A DNA stretch of 48,327 nt from Oscillatoriales cyanobacterium CG2_30_44_21 (GCA_001873375.1 MNZA01000188.1:3088-51414), one strand, 5' to 3'. Positions 15,436 through 24,797 are shown, numbered from the stretch's first letter. Notes: generated from the sequence alone by a model not told the origin. Numbers and translations are program-made.

Positions 15436-17484
15436 TTAGACTTTTTCGGTATCTGTAACATTAACAGTTAATTTCATCGTGCCTAGCCGCACTGAAAACT
15501 CTCCCGAACTATTGGGTGCTGTGAGTACTTGAGCGATTTTGCCAAATTTGGGAATCCGCACCCGATCGCCTACTTTTAACTGCACCTCAACTTTTTGTTC
15601 AGGAATTACGGGTACATGGCGCTTGGTTAACTCTTCGATTCTTTGTTCAGTGCGCTGGACATCAGCAACCAACTGTTCACCCATTTGTTCACCTTTTTGC
15701 AACTTGCGAATAACGCGCCCCACTTCTTTTTGGGCTTGAGAAATCGCTGCTTGAACTTCTTTTTCTTGACGTTCGCGCAGTTCTTTGGCTTGCGATCGCA
15801 TTTTTTCTGCCCGATCAAGCATCTCTTGATGCAGTCGTTCAGTTTCCGCCAGTAAATGAGCCGCCGCTTCCGTTTTTTGAGTTTGTTCGCGGCGTTGAGC
15901 CTCAATCTCGGCGATTACATCATTCATCTCTGCCGAACCTAAACCGACTCGATTTTGAGCAGCTTCGATGATTTCCTGTGACAAGCCCAATCGTCCCGCG
16001 ATCGCTAAGGCATTGGATCGCCCAGGGATACCCCACAGCAGCTTATAAGTGGGCGCAAGAGAGGCATCATCAAACTCAACGGAGGCATTTTCAAATTTAG
16101 GATTTTGGTACTTGAGGGCTTTCAGTTCACCAAAGTGGGTGGTGGCGATCGCCAGTCTTGTATGCTCGCCAAGATATTCCAATAAAGCCGTAGCGATCGC
16201 GCTTCCTTCAGATGGATCAGTACCAGCGCCAACTTCATCGAGTAAGACAAGGGACTGGGGCGAAAGGGCAGCCAAAATTCTACTAATACGCCGAATATGT
16301 CCCGAAAACGTGGATAGGTTCTGTTGCAAGGACTGCTCATCACCGATATCCGCCAGCACTAGATCAAACCAAGGTAATTCCACAGGCTCTTTGGCGGGGA
16401 TAAACATTCCCGCCTTTGCCATCAGCGCTGCTAGCCCAAAAGTTTTCAGGGTCGCTGTTTTTCCGCCTGTATTAGGGCCAGTGATCACCACCACCGCCAC
16501 CTGTGGCGAAATCAGCACATCCACAGGCACAACTTCCCGACCTTCCTCATTGAGCTGCTGCCAAACCAGCAGAGGGTGACGCAATTGGCGCAAGACTATC
16601 GACTCATGGGCAAGGAAATTTGGTGGATTTGCCCGCATCCAGTAGCCATAACGCGCCTTTGCCACCGCCAGATCAATCTTAGTGACAATAATTAATAGCT
16701 TTTGTAAATCCTCCGCGATCGCCGATACCCTTGTACTTAGAGCTGCCAAAATAATCTCGATTTGTGCCTGTTCTATTTTTAGGAGTTGGCGCAGGCGATT
16801 ATTTGACTGGACAATGGAGTTCGGCTCAACAAATAGAGTCATGCCCGTACTAGAGGTGTCATGGACTACCCCAGGCACGCGATCTCGTTGCGGCGACTTA
16901 ACAGCTAGGACATAGCGATCGCTACGCTGCGTAATAATTTGTTCTTGAATAGAACTGGCATTGCGCTGCATGATATTTTGCAGCTTCGTCAAAATCTGAT
17001 CGCGGACAGAGGTTAGCTCATGGCGAATTTCCCCCAAACGCGCCGAAGCCCGATCTAAAACATTTCCCCCTTCATCAATACAGCGATAAATTTCCTGCTC
17101 CACATCAGGATAAGTTCGCAGTTCGCTCGCCAAAATCTGCAAATTTGGACAGCAATCGGCATTATCTAGCTGTCGCCGTAAATTTCTTGCCCCTGCCAAG
17201 GTTGTGGCGATCGCCCATAGCTCACTCGCTGACAAGACCCCCTGTTTTTCCGCCCGAAATACCGCTTCCGTAATATTTTGAATCCCGTCTAGAGATATGC
17301 CTGCATTTTTTTCTTCCAAGGCATAGGCTTCTTTAGTTTGCGTTAAAAGCTCTAACGTCTCACCATAGCTCTCCGCGATCGGCAAATGCACCGCCGCGAT
17401 CGCCCCCAGCTTCGTCGTTGTGAATGTTGATAGATGCTGACATAACCGATTCCACTCCAACAGTTCTAACGTCTCAGCTTGCAT
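15436..17484 (-). CDS. mutS2: MutS2-type ATPase lacking a C-terminal Smr domain
   Basis: MutS2 acts on branched DNA and on collided ribosomes rather than on mismatches. This 682-residue protein has the core regions: the MutS2-type N-terminus (LELLEWNRLCQHLSTFTTT), Walker A GPNTGGKT near 337, Walker B LVLLDEVGAGTDPSEG near 415, the ATTHFGELK switch and a long coiled coil from about 515 to 600 rich in E, Q and K. It ends after a short beta domain (VKVGDRVRIPKFGKIAQVL) at TVNVTDTEKV. Family members usually reach 780-820 residues and finish with an Smr nuclease domain (LDLRG motif); none is present. A palindrome lies just downstream. Missing nuclease could mean a different role or help from another Smr protein. 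Confidence 0.9.
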   Translation of the reverse strand: MQAETLELLEWNRLCQHLSTFTTTKLGAIAAVHLPIAESYGETLELLTQTKEAYALEEKNAGISLDGIQNITEAVFRAEKQGVLSASELWAIATTLAGARNLRRQLDNADCCPNLQILASELRTYPDVEQEIYRCIDEGGNVLDRASARLGEIRHELTSVRDQILTKLQNIMQRNASSIQEQIITQRSDRYVLAVKSPQRDRVPGVVHDTSSTGMTLFVEPNSIVQSNNRLRQLLKIEQAQIEIILAALSTRVSAIAEDLQKLLIIVTKIDLAVAKARYGYWMRANPPNFLAHESIVLRQLRHPLLVWQQLNEEGREVVPVDVLISPQVAVVVITGPNTGGKTATLKTFGLAALMAKAGMFIPAKEPVELPWFDLVLADIGDEQSLQQNLSTFSGHIRRISRILAALSPQSLVLLDEVGAGTDPSEGSAIATALLEYLGEHTRLAIATTHFGELKALKYQNPKFENASVEFDDASLAPTYKLLWGIPGRSNALAIAGRLGLSQEIIEAAQNRVGLGSAEMNDVIAEIEAQRREQTQKTEAAAHLLAETERLHQEMLDRAEKMRSQAKELRERQEKEVQAAISQAQKEVGRVIRKLQKGEQMGEQLVADVQRTEQRIEELTKRHVPVIPEQKVEVQLKVGDRVRIPKFGKIAQVLTAPNSSGEFSVRLGTMKLTVNVTDTEKV

Positions 17485-17500
17485 GACACCTCAAAATAGA

Positions 17501-17631
17501 TTTGGCACAATATAGAAAGCAAGCCTACGGCTCACTTCCTATATTGTGCCAAAAAATTTAAAAACAAGGGGCTTTTCTCAAATACATAAACAGGGCTGAC
17601 CGCCAAGCGGTCAGCCCTGTTTATGTATTTG
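17501..17631. repeat. Imperfect palindrome followed by a perfect 25-bp-arm palindrome
   Basis: Imperfect: arms 17501-17525 and 17529-17553 around TAC, with mismatches only in the middle (core AAGCC-TAC-GGCTC). Perfect: arms 17579-17603 and 17607-17631 around CAA, core GACCGC-CAA-GCGGTC. The second ends two bases from the stop of the small gene at 17633. Confidence 0.85.
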
Positions 17632-17632
17632 C

Positions 17633-17848
17633 TTACAGACGAGAAGCTAATCTTTCAAAATCTGCTTGAGTGCTTGACAACATTCTGCTGCGACTGTCTG
17701 GAGTGCGATCGCCACTTAAATTTGGAACGAGGTTACGAGCTTGCAAAGCCATGTGTAACTGTAAGTGTGCGACATACTCACTCAGATCGCCTTGAACATC
17801 GATTTGCTTGAAAGCTGCAAAGTTGTTAATCACCGCATTACCTCTCAT
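17633..17848 (-). CDS. Small protein of unknown function
   Basis: A 71-residue product starting MRGNAVINNFAAFKQ. It has a coherent soluble composition: a helix-like middle (GDLSEYVAHLQLHMALQ) and a hydrophilic end (DRTPDSRSRMLSS). It carries a HIP1 octamer in frame, as real genes here do. A GTG at codon 6, preceded by AGAGG at six bases, is an alternative start (VINNF). No domain is recognised. The AT-rich leader beyond 17848 may contain its promoter. It is divergent from nothing and lies upstream of mutS2 on the same strand. Confidence 0.6.
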   Translation of the reverse strand: MRGNAVINNFAAFKQIDVQGDLSEYVAHLQLHMALQARNLVPNLSGDRTPDSRSRMLSSTQADFERLASRL

Positions 17849-18022
17849 TAGAAACGCTATATAAACTAGAACTGAGTATAAATTTTTGTAGACAAATATC
17901 TCATTTGACTGAGATAACAGGTCATCTTATCTATAACCTTTGATGTAGACATTATCATACAAGCACTATTGATGGACAAGCCTAGATACGAAGCGTAATT
18001 TTTCGATGCAATACTTAACAAT

Positions 18023-18110
18023 CCAGCCCAAAACTTTAAAAGTGTTGCAAAGCAGCACTTTTAAAGTTTTGGGCTGGAGCGCAAAGCGCCGTAACCGCTT
18101 TGCTGTATTC
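18023..18110. repeat. 26-bp-stem palindrome with a flanking left-box copy
   Basis: Arms 18023-18048 and 18052-18077 around AAA, one T-G pair; core GTGTTGC-AAA-GCAGCAC. Immediately after it, on the minus strand, comes a left-box-like GGCGCTTTGCGCTCC with TACAGCAAAGC further on. Confidence 0.75.
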
Positions 18111-18146
18111 TGATATTGATAAGCTTTAGAGCGTTACAAGCCTAAG

Positions 18147-18250
18147 TATATTTACGCGCTTAATTAAAACTGAGATAGATTTTCGGAAATAGCGCGGAGC
18201 GCCGCTTCCCAAAACCTATCCATACTACTCAAAGCTTTAACAGGCTCTAC
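18147..18250 (+). repeat. Boxed palindrome element (copy 4, degenerate)
   Basis: Left box TTTACGCGCTTAATTAAAAC (18151-18170), arms GATAGATTTTCGGAA and TTCCCAAAACCTATC (two mismatches) round GCGCGGAGCGCC, then right box CATACTACTCAAAG then CTTTAACAGGCT (18221-18246). The degenerate arms suggest an older copy. It is 40-50 bases upstream of the CyanoP gene and may overlap its leader. Confidence 0.65.
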
Positions 18251-18291
18251 TTATAAAAAACTTTATTTATTTCATTTAAGTCCTAGCAACC

Positions 18292-18840
18292 ATGTTAAAA
18301 CGTGCCATCTCTACCTTAGTCGTTGTACTTGCCTTATTCTTAACTAGCTGTGCAAGTACTCCCACCAGTGGTCTTGTGCCATTTGCTGATAGTAAGGATG
18401 GTTATCGATTTTTATATCCCAATGGCTGGACAGAAACCAAGGGCAACCCCAGCATTGACATTTTGTTCCATGACATCATTGAGCCGTCAGAAAATGTGTC
18501 AGTGGCGATCAGCAAGCTGGAAACTGTGAAAAGCCTAGAAGAAATTGGTGAGCCTGAAGCGATCGGCTTGAGATTGCTTCAGCGTGTAGTTGCGCCCGAA
18601 GGGTCAGGTCGTCAAGCCAAAATGATTAGTGCCACTCAAAAAGAAGTAGGCGATCGCAACTATTACACTTTTGAATATACAGTGGCTCGCGCTCAGGGTG
18701 AGCCTCGCCACGATTTAGTGACCGTTGCCACTAATCGCGGCAACCTCTACACCTTGAGTATCTCCAGTTCTGAAAAGCGCTGGGAAAAAGTAAAATCTCT
18801 ATTTTCCAGAGTTGCTAAATCTTTTACGATTAGTGATTAA
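18292..18840 (+). CDS. PsbP-like lipoprotein (CyanoP)
   Basis: A 182-residue lipoprotein: the signal peptide ends in the lipobox LTSC with Cys20 as the lipidated residue. The rest is a PsbP fold (PFADSKDGYRFLYPNGW, VSVAISKLETVKSLEEIG, YYTFEYTVA, LYTLSISSSEKRW), as in CyanoP, which sits on the lumenal side of photosystem II and helps its assembly. The opening YRFLYPNGW is the conserved PsbP N-terminal signature. It precedes the response regulator gene by 63 bases on the same strand; a functional link is not evident. Confidence 0.88.
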   Translation: MLKRAISTLVVVLALFLTSCASTPTSGLVPFADSKDGYRFLYPNGWTETKGNPSIDILFHDIIEPSENVSVAISKLETVKSLEEIGEPEAIGLRLLQRVVAPEGSGRQAKMISATQKEVGDRNYYTFEYTVARAQGEPRHDLVTVATNRGNLYTLSISSSEKRWEKVKSLFSRVAKSFTISD

Positions 18841-18903
18841 GTAAATAGTTGTTCCGCCCGCCACGGAACCTGACCATTAACAGTCTGATGTGTCCTGATA
18901 AAT

Positions 18904-20055
18904 ATGTCACAAATTCTCATCGTTGATGATGACCCCACCATTAGGCTGACTCTTCAGAGATTTCTCAAGAGCCAAGGTTATGACGTGGTTTTAGCTAAAG
19001 ACGGAGAAGAAGGACTAGCTAAAGCGAAAGAGATTCACCCATCCTTGATTATTTGTGATTGGATGATGCCAATCATTGATGGTCTAGAAGTCTGCCGCCA
19101 AATTAAAAGTGACGCTAGTTTAGCTAATATTTATCTGATTCTTTTGACAGCACGAGATCAAGAGGGGGACTTGGTTAAGGGGCTAGAAATGGGAGCCGAT
19201 GACTTTTTGAGTAAACCGCCAAGAATCAATGAGCTAAGGGCAAGGGTTAGGGCTGGGTTGAGGCTATACCAAGCAACTGAAGAAATCCAAAGACAAAAGC
19301 ACTTAATTGAGCAGGAGTTAATGCGGGCTTCCCATTACGTGCGATCGCTCTTGCCCAAACCCATCGAAGGTGATATCTCCATCCAGTCTAGTTTTTTGCC
19401 TTCCACGCAGCTTGGAGGTGACAGTTTTGATTACTTCTGGCTAAATGAAGAAAATTTGGCTCTCTATTTATTAGATGTATCGGGTCATGGTGTGGGTTCC
19501 GCTTTGCTATCCGTATCAGTTTTGAACATCATGCGGAGTCGCGGTCTAAGCCGCAGAGGTACTCACGAAAGTACTAACTTCTTCAGCCCTAGCGAAGTAC
19601 TAGATGATCTCAACAACACCTTTCAGATGTCCGCCCATAATGAAATGTATTTCACAATTTGGTATGGCGTTTACAACAAAAGCACTCACAGCTTAACTTA
19701 CTCGAGCGGCGGACATCCCCCAGCCGTGCTGATCTCTAACGAAGAAATCCCCAAAATCAAGCTGCTCAAGACTTCAGGGCTGCCAATAGGCATGATGCCA
19801 GATATCAGCTACAGTGAGCAGAAATGCGAAATAGATACATCCAGTCGATTGTATCTGTTTAGTGATGGGGTTTATGAAATTTCACAGGAAGATGAAAGCA
19901 TTTGGGGACTCAATTCTTTGATTGATGCTTTTATTCGGACTCCTAGCGATCGCGCCTCACGAATTGACCATATTTTGTCCTGCGTCAGAGGCGCTTCCAA
20001 CAATCGTCCGTTTGAAGATGACCTGTCATTGTTAGAAGTTGAATTTCGTATCTAA
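18904..20055 (+). CDS. Response regulator with PP2C (SpoIIE/RsbU-type) phosphatase output
   Basis: The 383-residue protein joins a receiver domain (about 1-120) to a PPM serine phosphatase (about 150-383). In the receiver, acidic residues Asp8-Asp10, the phospho-acceptor Asp52 in CDWMMP, the LLTARD loop and Lys104 in LSKPP are all present. A helical linker with Q/E (EEIQRQKHLIEQEL) follows. PP2C metal motifs are GGDSFDYFW, LLDVSGHGVGSAL, SSGGHPPA, LFSDGVYE and FEDDLSLL. Such proteins dephosphorylate anti-sigma-factor antagonists in partner switching; no antagonist or kinase gene lies beside it, so the target is unknown. Confidence 0.93.
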   Translation: MSQILIVDDDPTIRLTLQRFLKSQGYDVVLAKDGEEGLAKAKEIHPSLIICDWMMPIIDGLEVCRQIKSDASLANIYLILLTARDQEGDLVKGLEMGADDFLSKPPRINELRARVRAGLRLYQATEEIQRQKHLIEQELMRASHYVRSLLPKPIEGDISIQSSFLPSTQLGGDSFDYFWLNEENLALYLLDVSGHGVGSALLSVSVLNIMRSRGLSRRGTHESTNFFSPSEVLDDLNNTFQMSAHNEMYFTIWYGVYNKSTHSLTYSSGGHPPAVLISNEEIPKIKLLKTSGLPIGMMPDISYSEQKCEIDTSSRLYLFSDGVYEISQEDESIWGLNSLIDAFIRTPSDRASRIDHILSCVRGASNNRPFEDDLSLLEVEFRI

Positions 20056-20066
20056 TAGCAAAGCTT

Positions 20067-20240
20067 TACAGCGTTTTGCGCTGACTTAAAACCCAGAGAA
20101 AGCCTAAATCCAAACAAAAAAGCTAAAGATTTTGCTTTGCAAAGTCCTTAGCTTTTTTGCTTGATATTACCTCTAAAGAGCATTAAAAGTGTTGCTTCGC
20201 AACACTTTTAATGCTCTTTAGTTTTGAGCGCAAAGCGCTA
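20067..20240. repeat. Left box, two palindromes, then an inverted left box
   Basis: A left box (TTACAGCGTTTTGCGCTGAC then TTAAAACCCAGAG, 20067-20097) is followed by arms 20115-20135 and 20139-20159 around TTT (two non-Watson-Crick positions) and by perfect 23-bp arms 20173-20195 and 20199-20221 around TTC (core AGTGTTGC-TTC-GCAACACT). An inverted left box lies at 20221-20240 (minus-strand TAGCGCTTTGCGCTC). The whole set fills the convergent gap before the DoxX gene. Confidence 0.8.
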
Positions 20241-20247
20241 TGAGAAA

Positions 20248-20772
20248 CTATTTGCCAGCACCAACAGATACTGAATTGCTTGCCGTAGGAGCAGCTTCGC
20301 CAACTAAAAACTTACCAAGCGCGTTGGCAATCAAAGTGTCGATCGCGTACTTACCGCCACCATAAACTGCAAAGAATGCGAAGGAAACAGCGTATATAGA
20401 AGATAACTCAATGGAAGGAATTGAAAAACCGCCGATTAAAATGTGATGGTAGTTGGCAACTATCATAGTTCCAAACAACCCTAGAGCCGCAGGACGTGTC
20501 AAAAATCCTAGAATCAATAAAGGAGAAGCAACTGTCTCGGTGATCGCTGCAAGGTAGGAAAAAAAGATCGGAAATGGCAAGCCAATCACTTCAACATAAG
20601 CTTCCGCAAAGCCAGGGATATCACCCAGTTTATCTAGCCCATTGTGGATCATGACCGTGCCGAGGACAACCCTAAGTAAGAGCAGTGAGGCTTGAGTCAA
20701 AGATACTGGCGCGGTATCAGAACCTAAAACTAGACGACCTATTGATGCAGCGACGCGAGTTGTGTTGTTCAT
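20248..20772 (-). CDS. DoxX family membrane protein
   Basis: A 174-residue protein with four hydrophobic segments (ASLLLLRVVLGTVMIHNGLDKL, PIFFSYLAAITETVASPLLIL-like, PAALGLFGTMIVAN, IYAVSFAFFAVYGGGKYAID; parts only shown). The pattern R-x-x-x-G-x-x-x-x-x-x-G-x-x-K in the first segment and GGGKYAID at the end match DoxX. Some family members are oxidoreductase-associated subunits, but the role here is unknown. A Shine-Dalgarno AAGGA precedes the ATG. Confidence 0.85.
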   Translation of the reverse strand: MNNTTRVAASIGRLVLGSDTAPVSLTQASLLLLRVVLGTVMIHNGLDKLGDIPGFAEAYVEVIGLPFPIFFSYLAAITETVASPLLILGFLTRPAALGLFGTMIVANYHHILIGGFSIPSIELSSIYAVSFAFFAVYGGGKYAIDTLIANALGKFLVGEAAPTASNSVSVGAGK

Positions 20773-20874
20773 TTCGGTAAATCCTTAGGATTAAATATTT
20801 TGTTAACTTTGGTAATTAAACAAACCTTTAATAAAACTTAAAGATTTGCAACAATTTATGACTTATATTTAACA

Positions 20875-20902
20875 ATCTTAACATAAGTTTTTATAATGTA
20901 AA
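20875..20902 (-). promoter_or_regulatory. Candidate promoter for the DoxX gene
   Basis: On the minus strand TTTACA (20902-20897) and TAAGAT (20880-20875) are separated by 16 bases in a very AT-rich leader about 100 bases upstream of the start. Five of six and four of six matches to the sigma-70 hexamers; only a candidate. Confidence 0.3.
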
Positions 20903-21430
20903 CAAAATAATATGGAGAAAAAATTTGATATTCCCTTTGCCATAGAGTCGTGTTCATCGCAAGCCAAATAAAGCAATTGGGAAATAATTAGTATAGATCT
21001 ACTACACAAGAGTCAGATCCACCTATGAAATTTTTAAGCTGTGATACGATCAAAACCTCATCTAGCTTTTGCAAATAACCAATCCCAAATATCTAGTGTG
21101 ATTACCTATGGGAATCACGAGCGCGAGGCGCTGAGACACAATAGGATTACTTAAAATTGCTATTACGGCGCTCAGAACCGAACCAAGAATAATTTTGAAA
21201 GCGTTACGGAGCAACGTTTTCAAAATTATTCTTTTAGTTCGGTTGATCGACAATTAATATAAAACTTAATGATTAACGGCGCTTAGCGCCTCACCAAATT
21301 AGGGCTGTGTCGCAAAACAAGGAACAGATTTTTGGCGGCGAGGTGAGACCCCGCGCCTCTTAAAATTGCATCTTTGTTAAATCGCAAAACCCTTAACGTT
21401 TAGCCCACTTAGACTTTTTAGATAGAGCTT
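20903..21430. other. Gene-free gap between DoxX and rseP
   Basis: No credible gene is seen. An inverted repeat lies at 21185-21233 (21-bp arms AAGAATAATTTTG..., one G-T pair, loop ACGGAGC), whose arms resemble the element at 6074-6150; paired AACCGAAC/GTTCGGTT ends lie just outside. Before it comes a box-like GCGCTCAGAACCG. A weak GGCGCTTAGCGCC hairpin lies near 21276-21288. The last 130 bases are presumably the rseP leader. Confidence 0.55.
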
Positions 21431-22519
21431 ATGTCCGCACTGCCCGCCATTGCTGTTCTTGCGATTTTGATTTTGGTTCACGAACTTGGTCATTTCCTTG
21501 CTGCCCGACTTCAAGGTATTTACGTCAATCGCTTTTCGATTGGTTTTGGTCCAGTGTTGTGGAAGTATCAGGGTGAACAAACTGAATACGCACTGAGAGC
21601 GATCCCACTAGGCGGGTATGTCGGATTTCCTGACGATGACGAGGAAAGTAAGATCGCCGCTAACGATCCCAATCTCCTGAAAAATCGTCCTGTTATTGAT
21701 CGGGCGATCGTGATTAGTGCTGGTGTAATTGCCAACTTTGTATTTGCTTATTTAGTACTACTGCTGATGACGGTGAGTGTCGGTGTCGGTACTGTCGATC
21801 AGCCAGGAGTGAGAATTACTAAGATTATTGAGCCTAATGCGCCTGCCGCGATCGCGGGTCTACAGGCTGGCGATATTGTCATGTCAGCAAATGGTATTCG
21901 CTTCGATACCAGTTTGACTACTCTTGATCGATTTCAAAGTCTGATTTCCAAAAATGCCAATCAAGTTGTTGACCTACAAGTAATGCGTGAAGACCAATTG
22001 CGCCAAGTCCAAATCTCGCCCGTTGGTGAAAATGGCAAAGGCAAGATTGGCGTGCGCCTAGACTTTACGGGTAAACCCCACCGCCGCCCAGTCACACATA
22101 TCGCGGAAGCTTTTGATAATGCAACTCAGAGTTTTGAACGACTAGTAGTCATGACTGTCCAAGGCTTGAAGCAACTAGCGACTAATTTTCAAAATACTGC
22201 CTCGCAGCTTTCGGGTCCTGTGGCGATCGTGGCAATGGGTTCGGAGCTAGTCAAGTCTGATGCGTCCGCATTGTTTGACTTTACAGCAATTATTAGTATT
22301 AACCTTGCGATCGTCAACATATTGCCCCTGCCAGCCCTTGATGGTGGTCAACTAGTGTTTTTGGCGATCGAGGCATTGCGCGGTGGTAAGCCCCTACCTG
22401 AAGAGCTACAAAACAATGTCATGCAAGGTGGTTTGGTCTTACTTCTTGGCTTAGGTGTGGTCATGATTTTCAAAGACTCATTCAACCTACTCCAGCAGAG
22501 CGGATTAAGTCCTCTATAA
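21431..22519 (+). CDS. rseP: RIP metalloprotease RseP (site-2 protease)
   Basis: A membrane zinc protease that cleaves within membrane segments of anti-sigma factors or signal peptides. The 362-residue protein has the catalytic HELGH (His17, Glu18, His21) in the first membrane segment, the characteristic VGFGPVLW-like IGFGPVLWKYQ, a PDZ domain at about 125-200 (GLQAGDIVMSANG) and the second metal motif NILPLPALDGGQL near 296. Another homologue at 39478-40731 has lost these residues, so this is the active copy in the window. It is followed by a hairpin and then typA. Confidence 0.95.
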   Translation: MSALPAIAVLAILILVHELGHFLAARLQGIYVNRFSIGFGPVLWKYQGEQTEYALRAIPLGGYVGFPDDDEESKIAANDPNLLKNRPVIDRAIVISAGVIANFVFAYLVLLLMTVSVGVGTVDQPGVRITKIIEPNAPAAIAGLQAGDIVMSANGIRFDTSLTTLDRFQSLISKNANQVVDLQVMREDQLRQVQISPVGENGKGKIGVRLDFTGKPHRRPVTHIAEAFDNATQSFERLVVMTVQGLKQLATNFQNTASQLSGPVAIVAMGSELVKSDASALFDFTAIISINLAIVNILPLPALDGGQLVFLAIEALRGGKPLPEELQNNVMQGGLVLLLGLGVVMIFKDSFNLLQQSGLSPL

Positions 22520-22537
22520 AGCCCTAAAGTTGCTGAT

Positions 22538-22580
22538 TAAACAAGTAAAAGCCTCGCTTTGCACGGCTTTTACTTGTTTA
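22538..22580 (+). terminator. Hairpin after rseP
   Basis: Perfect 16-bp arms 22538-22553 and 22565-22580 (TAAACAAGTAAAAGCC) enclose TCGCTTTGCAC. It lies 18 bases past the rseP stop; the arm ends in TTTTACTTGTTTA, so it is likely, though not certainly, a terminator. Confidence 0.6.
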
Positions 22581-22724
22581 GCTCATACTCACAGCAACCC
22601 CTGATCGCGACTCTAGTTGCTACTTTAAAATGTCAATATAAATACAAATACAAAGTTTTTCGACAAACTCACGCATAATAGATAAAGAAATAATAAGTTT
22701 CTCGATCACCTCAATACATTACCC

Positions 22725-24518
22725 ATGTCTCTTCCCATTCGTAACGTTGCCATCATCGCCCACGTCGATCACGGCAAAACCACTTTAGTTGACGCACTTC
22801 TCAGACAGTCTGGCGCTTTTCGCGAAGGTGAAGCCCTTGTCGAATGTGTGATGGACTCTAACGATCTAGAGCGTGAGCGCGGTATTACCATCCTCTCTAA
22901 AAATACTGCCGTTAGATACAAAGATACTCTGATCAACATTGTTGACACTCCAGGACACGCTGACTTTGGTGGCGAAGTTGAGCGAGTACTTGGCATGGTC
23001 GAGGGTTGCTTGCTCATTGTCGATGCCAATGAAGGACCAATGCCTCAGACTCGCTTTGTGTTGAAAAAAGCGCTAGAAAAGGGCTTGCGCCCAATGGTTG
23101 TGATCAACAAAATTGATCGCGAATTTGCCGATCCCCACGTTGCTGTTAGCAAAGTACTGGATCTGTTCATCGAGCTTGGTGCTGATGATGATCAGTGCGA
23201 CTTCCCTTACTTGTTTGCTTCAGGGATGGGCGGCTTTGCTAAAGAAAAGCTAGAAGATCCCAACGTGGATATGAAGCCTCTATTTGAAGGGATCTTGCAT
23301 CATGTATCCCCTCCCATTGGCGATCCTGAAAAGCCTTTGCAGTTGCAAGTCACCACCCTTGACTATTCCGAATATCTAGGTCGCATTGTCATTGGTAAAA
23401 TCCACAATGGGACAATTACTTCGGGTCAGCAAGCCGCTCTAATTTCTGAAGATGGCACGCTTACTAAGGGTAAAATCACGAAACTCTTGGGATTTGACGG
23501 CTTGAAGCGTGTGGAAATGCAAACTTCATCGGCAGGAAATATTGTTGCTGTTTCTGGCTTTGCCACTGCCAACATCGGCGAAACGATCACCTGTCCCAAT
23601 GAGCCGCAAGCCTTGCCGATGATCAAGGTGGATGAGCCGACTTTGCAGATGACCTTCTGCGTTAATGATTCGCCCTTTGTTGGCCAAGAAGGCAAATTGG
23701 TGACTACTCGTCAAGTACGCGATCGCCTGATCCGTGAACTAGAAACTAATGTAGCTTTACGAGTTCAAGAAGATCCCGATTCACCTGATCGCTTTGCTGT
23801 ATCTGGACGCGGTGAACTGCACCTAGGTATTTTGATTGAAACTATGCGCCGTGAAGGTTATGAGTTTCAAGTTACCCAGCCTCAAGTTATCTTCCGCGAA
23901 ATCAATGGTCAGAAATGTGAGCCATACGAATGTCTGGTTCTTGACGTTCCTGAAGATGCTGTCGGCGGCTGCATTGAGCGCCTCGGACAACGCCGAGCTG
24001 AAATGATCGATATGCAAATGTCGGGTGGTGGACGTTCTCAGCTTGAATTTACTGTCCCTGCTCGTGGTTTGATTGGCTTCCGTGGCGACTTCATGCGGGC
24101 AACTCGCGGCGCGGGGATCATGAATCATAGCTTTCTCGATTACCGTCCTTCTGCGGGCGAAATCAGCGCCCGTCGTAACGGCGTACTGATTTCCTTTGAA
24201 GAAGGCACAGCAACAGAGTTCTCGCTGAAGAATGCTGAAGATCGCGGCGTGTTCTTTATCAAGCCAGGTACTAAGGTTTATAAGGGGATGATTATTGGTG
24301 AAAATAATCGCCCTCAGGACATGGAACTGAACGTATGTAAGAGCAAGCAGCTTACTAATATGCGGGCTGCTGGTGCAGATGACATTGTGCAGTTGCAAGC
24401 ACCAATTGAGATGAGTCTTGAGCGAGCGCTTGAGTATATCGGACCCGATGAGATTTTGGAAGTTACGCCTGAGTCAATTCGTTTACGTAAGCTAACGAAG
24501 AAGTTTGCCAAACGCTAA
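22725..24518 (+). CDS. typA: Ribosome-associated GTPase TypA/BipA
   Basis: A translational GTPase that binds ribosomes under stress and in assembly of the large subunit. The 597-residue length is standard. G motifs are [10 protein letters not shown] (about 12-21), the switch with [25 protein letters not shown] and NKIDRE. Further on are the EF-G-like domains III and V ([31 protein letters not shown]) and the TypA-specific C-terminal domain ending [10 protein letters not shown]. It has its own leader of about 140 AT-rich bases and a terminator after it. Confidence 0.97.
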   Translation: MSLPIRNVAIIAHVDHGKTTLVDALLRQSGAFREGEALVECVMDSNDLERERGITILSKNTAVRYKDTLINIVDTPGHADFGGEVERVLGMVEGCLLIVDANEGPMPQTRFVLKKALEKGLRPMVVINKIDREFADPHVAVSKVLDLFIELGADDDQCDFPYLFASGMGGFAKEKLEDPNVDMKPLFEGILHHVSPPIGDPEKPLQLQVTTLDYSEYLGRIVIGKIHNGTITSGQQAALISEDGTLTKGKITKLLGFDGLKRVEMQTSSAGNIVAVSGFATANIGETITCPNEPQALPMIKVDEPTLQMTFCVNDSPFVGQEGKLVTTRQVRDRLIRELETNVALRVQEDPDSPDRFAVSGRGELHLGILIETMRREGYEFQVTQPQVIFREINGQKCEPYECLVLDVPEDAVGGCIERLGQRRAEMIDMQMSGGGRSQLEFTVPARGLIGFRGDFMRATRGAGIMNHSFLDYRPSAGEISARRNGVLISFEEGTATEFSLKNAEDRGVFFIKPGTKVYKGMIIGENNRPQDMELNVCKSKQLTNMRAAGADDIVQLQAPIEMSLERALEYIGPDEILEVTPESIRLRKLTKKFAKR

Positions 24519-24531
24519 GCACCATAATTTG

Positions 24532-24570
24532 CAAACAAAAAAGAGGCACAAAGCGCCTCTTTTTTATTTG
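24532..24570 (+). terminator. Terminator after typA
   Basis: Arms 24532-24547 and 24555-24570 (AAAAAAGAGGC with GCCTCTTTTTT, one mismatch further out), loop ACAAAGC, with six T at the stem base. Confidence 0.8.
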
Positions 24571-24632
24571 TAGGTTCAAATTTGCTAAACTGTCTTAATA
24601 AAGTTTTAAGGCTACTTTCAATTCACAGACTT

Positions 24633-24797
24633 ATGTATCAAGTTGTCCTCGAACTGGGAAGTCGCAAAGTACACGTAATTTCTGAGCATCCGTCTAAGGA
24701 AGAGGCTCTGGATCAGTACATCAAGCTTGTTGAAGCAAATAAAGGATCACCAATTACCACTAATGGTAAGTACACAATTCGCAAGAAGCCAGAGTAA
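24633..24797 (+). CDS. 54-residue conserved-looking protein of unknown function
   Basis: The ATG at 24633 gives MYQVVLELGSRKVHVISEHP, then SKEEALDQYIKLVEANKGS and a basic end TIRKKPE. The strand-helix-strand pattern (VVLELG, EEALDQYIKLVEAN, GKYTIRKK) suggests a compact soluble fold. The frame extends 17 codons upstream, but only this start gives a typical N-terminus. It is 40 bases upstream of the J-domain gene on the same strand and may be cotranscribed. Confidence 0.65.
   Translation: MYQVVLELGSRKVHVISEHPSKEEALDQYIKLVEANKGSPITTNGKYTIRKKPE

Noticed and set aside
16049-16579. 176-codon frame antisense to mutS2
   Set aside because: Covers the conserved ATPase region of MutS2 on the opposite strand; shadow frame.
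21062-21253. 63-codon frame in the gap between DoxX and rseP
   Set aside because: Runs through the inverted repeat at 21185-21233; no ribosome binding site and no recognisable pattern.
23823-24398. 191-codon frame antisense to typA
   Set aside because: Lies fully within the typA gene, whose protein is conserved throughout; no domain.
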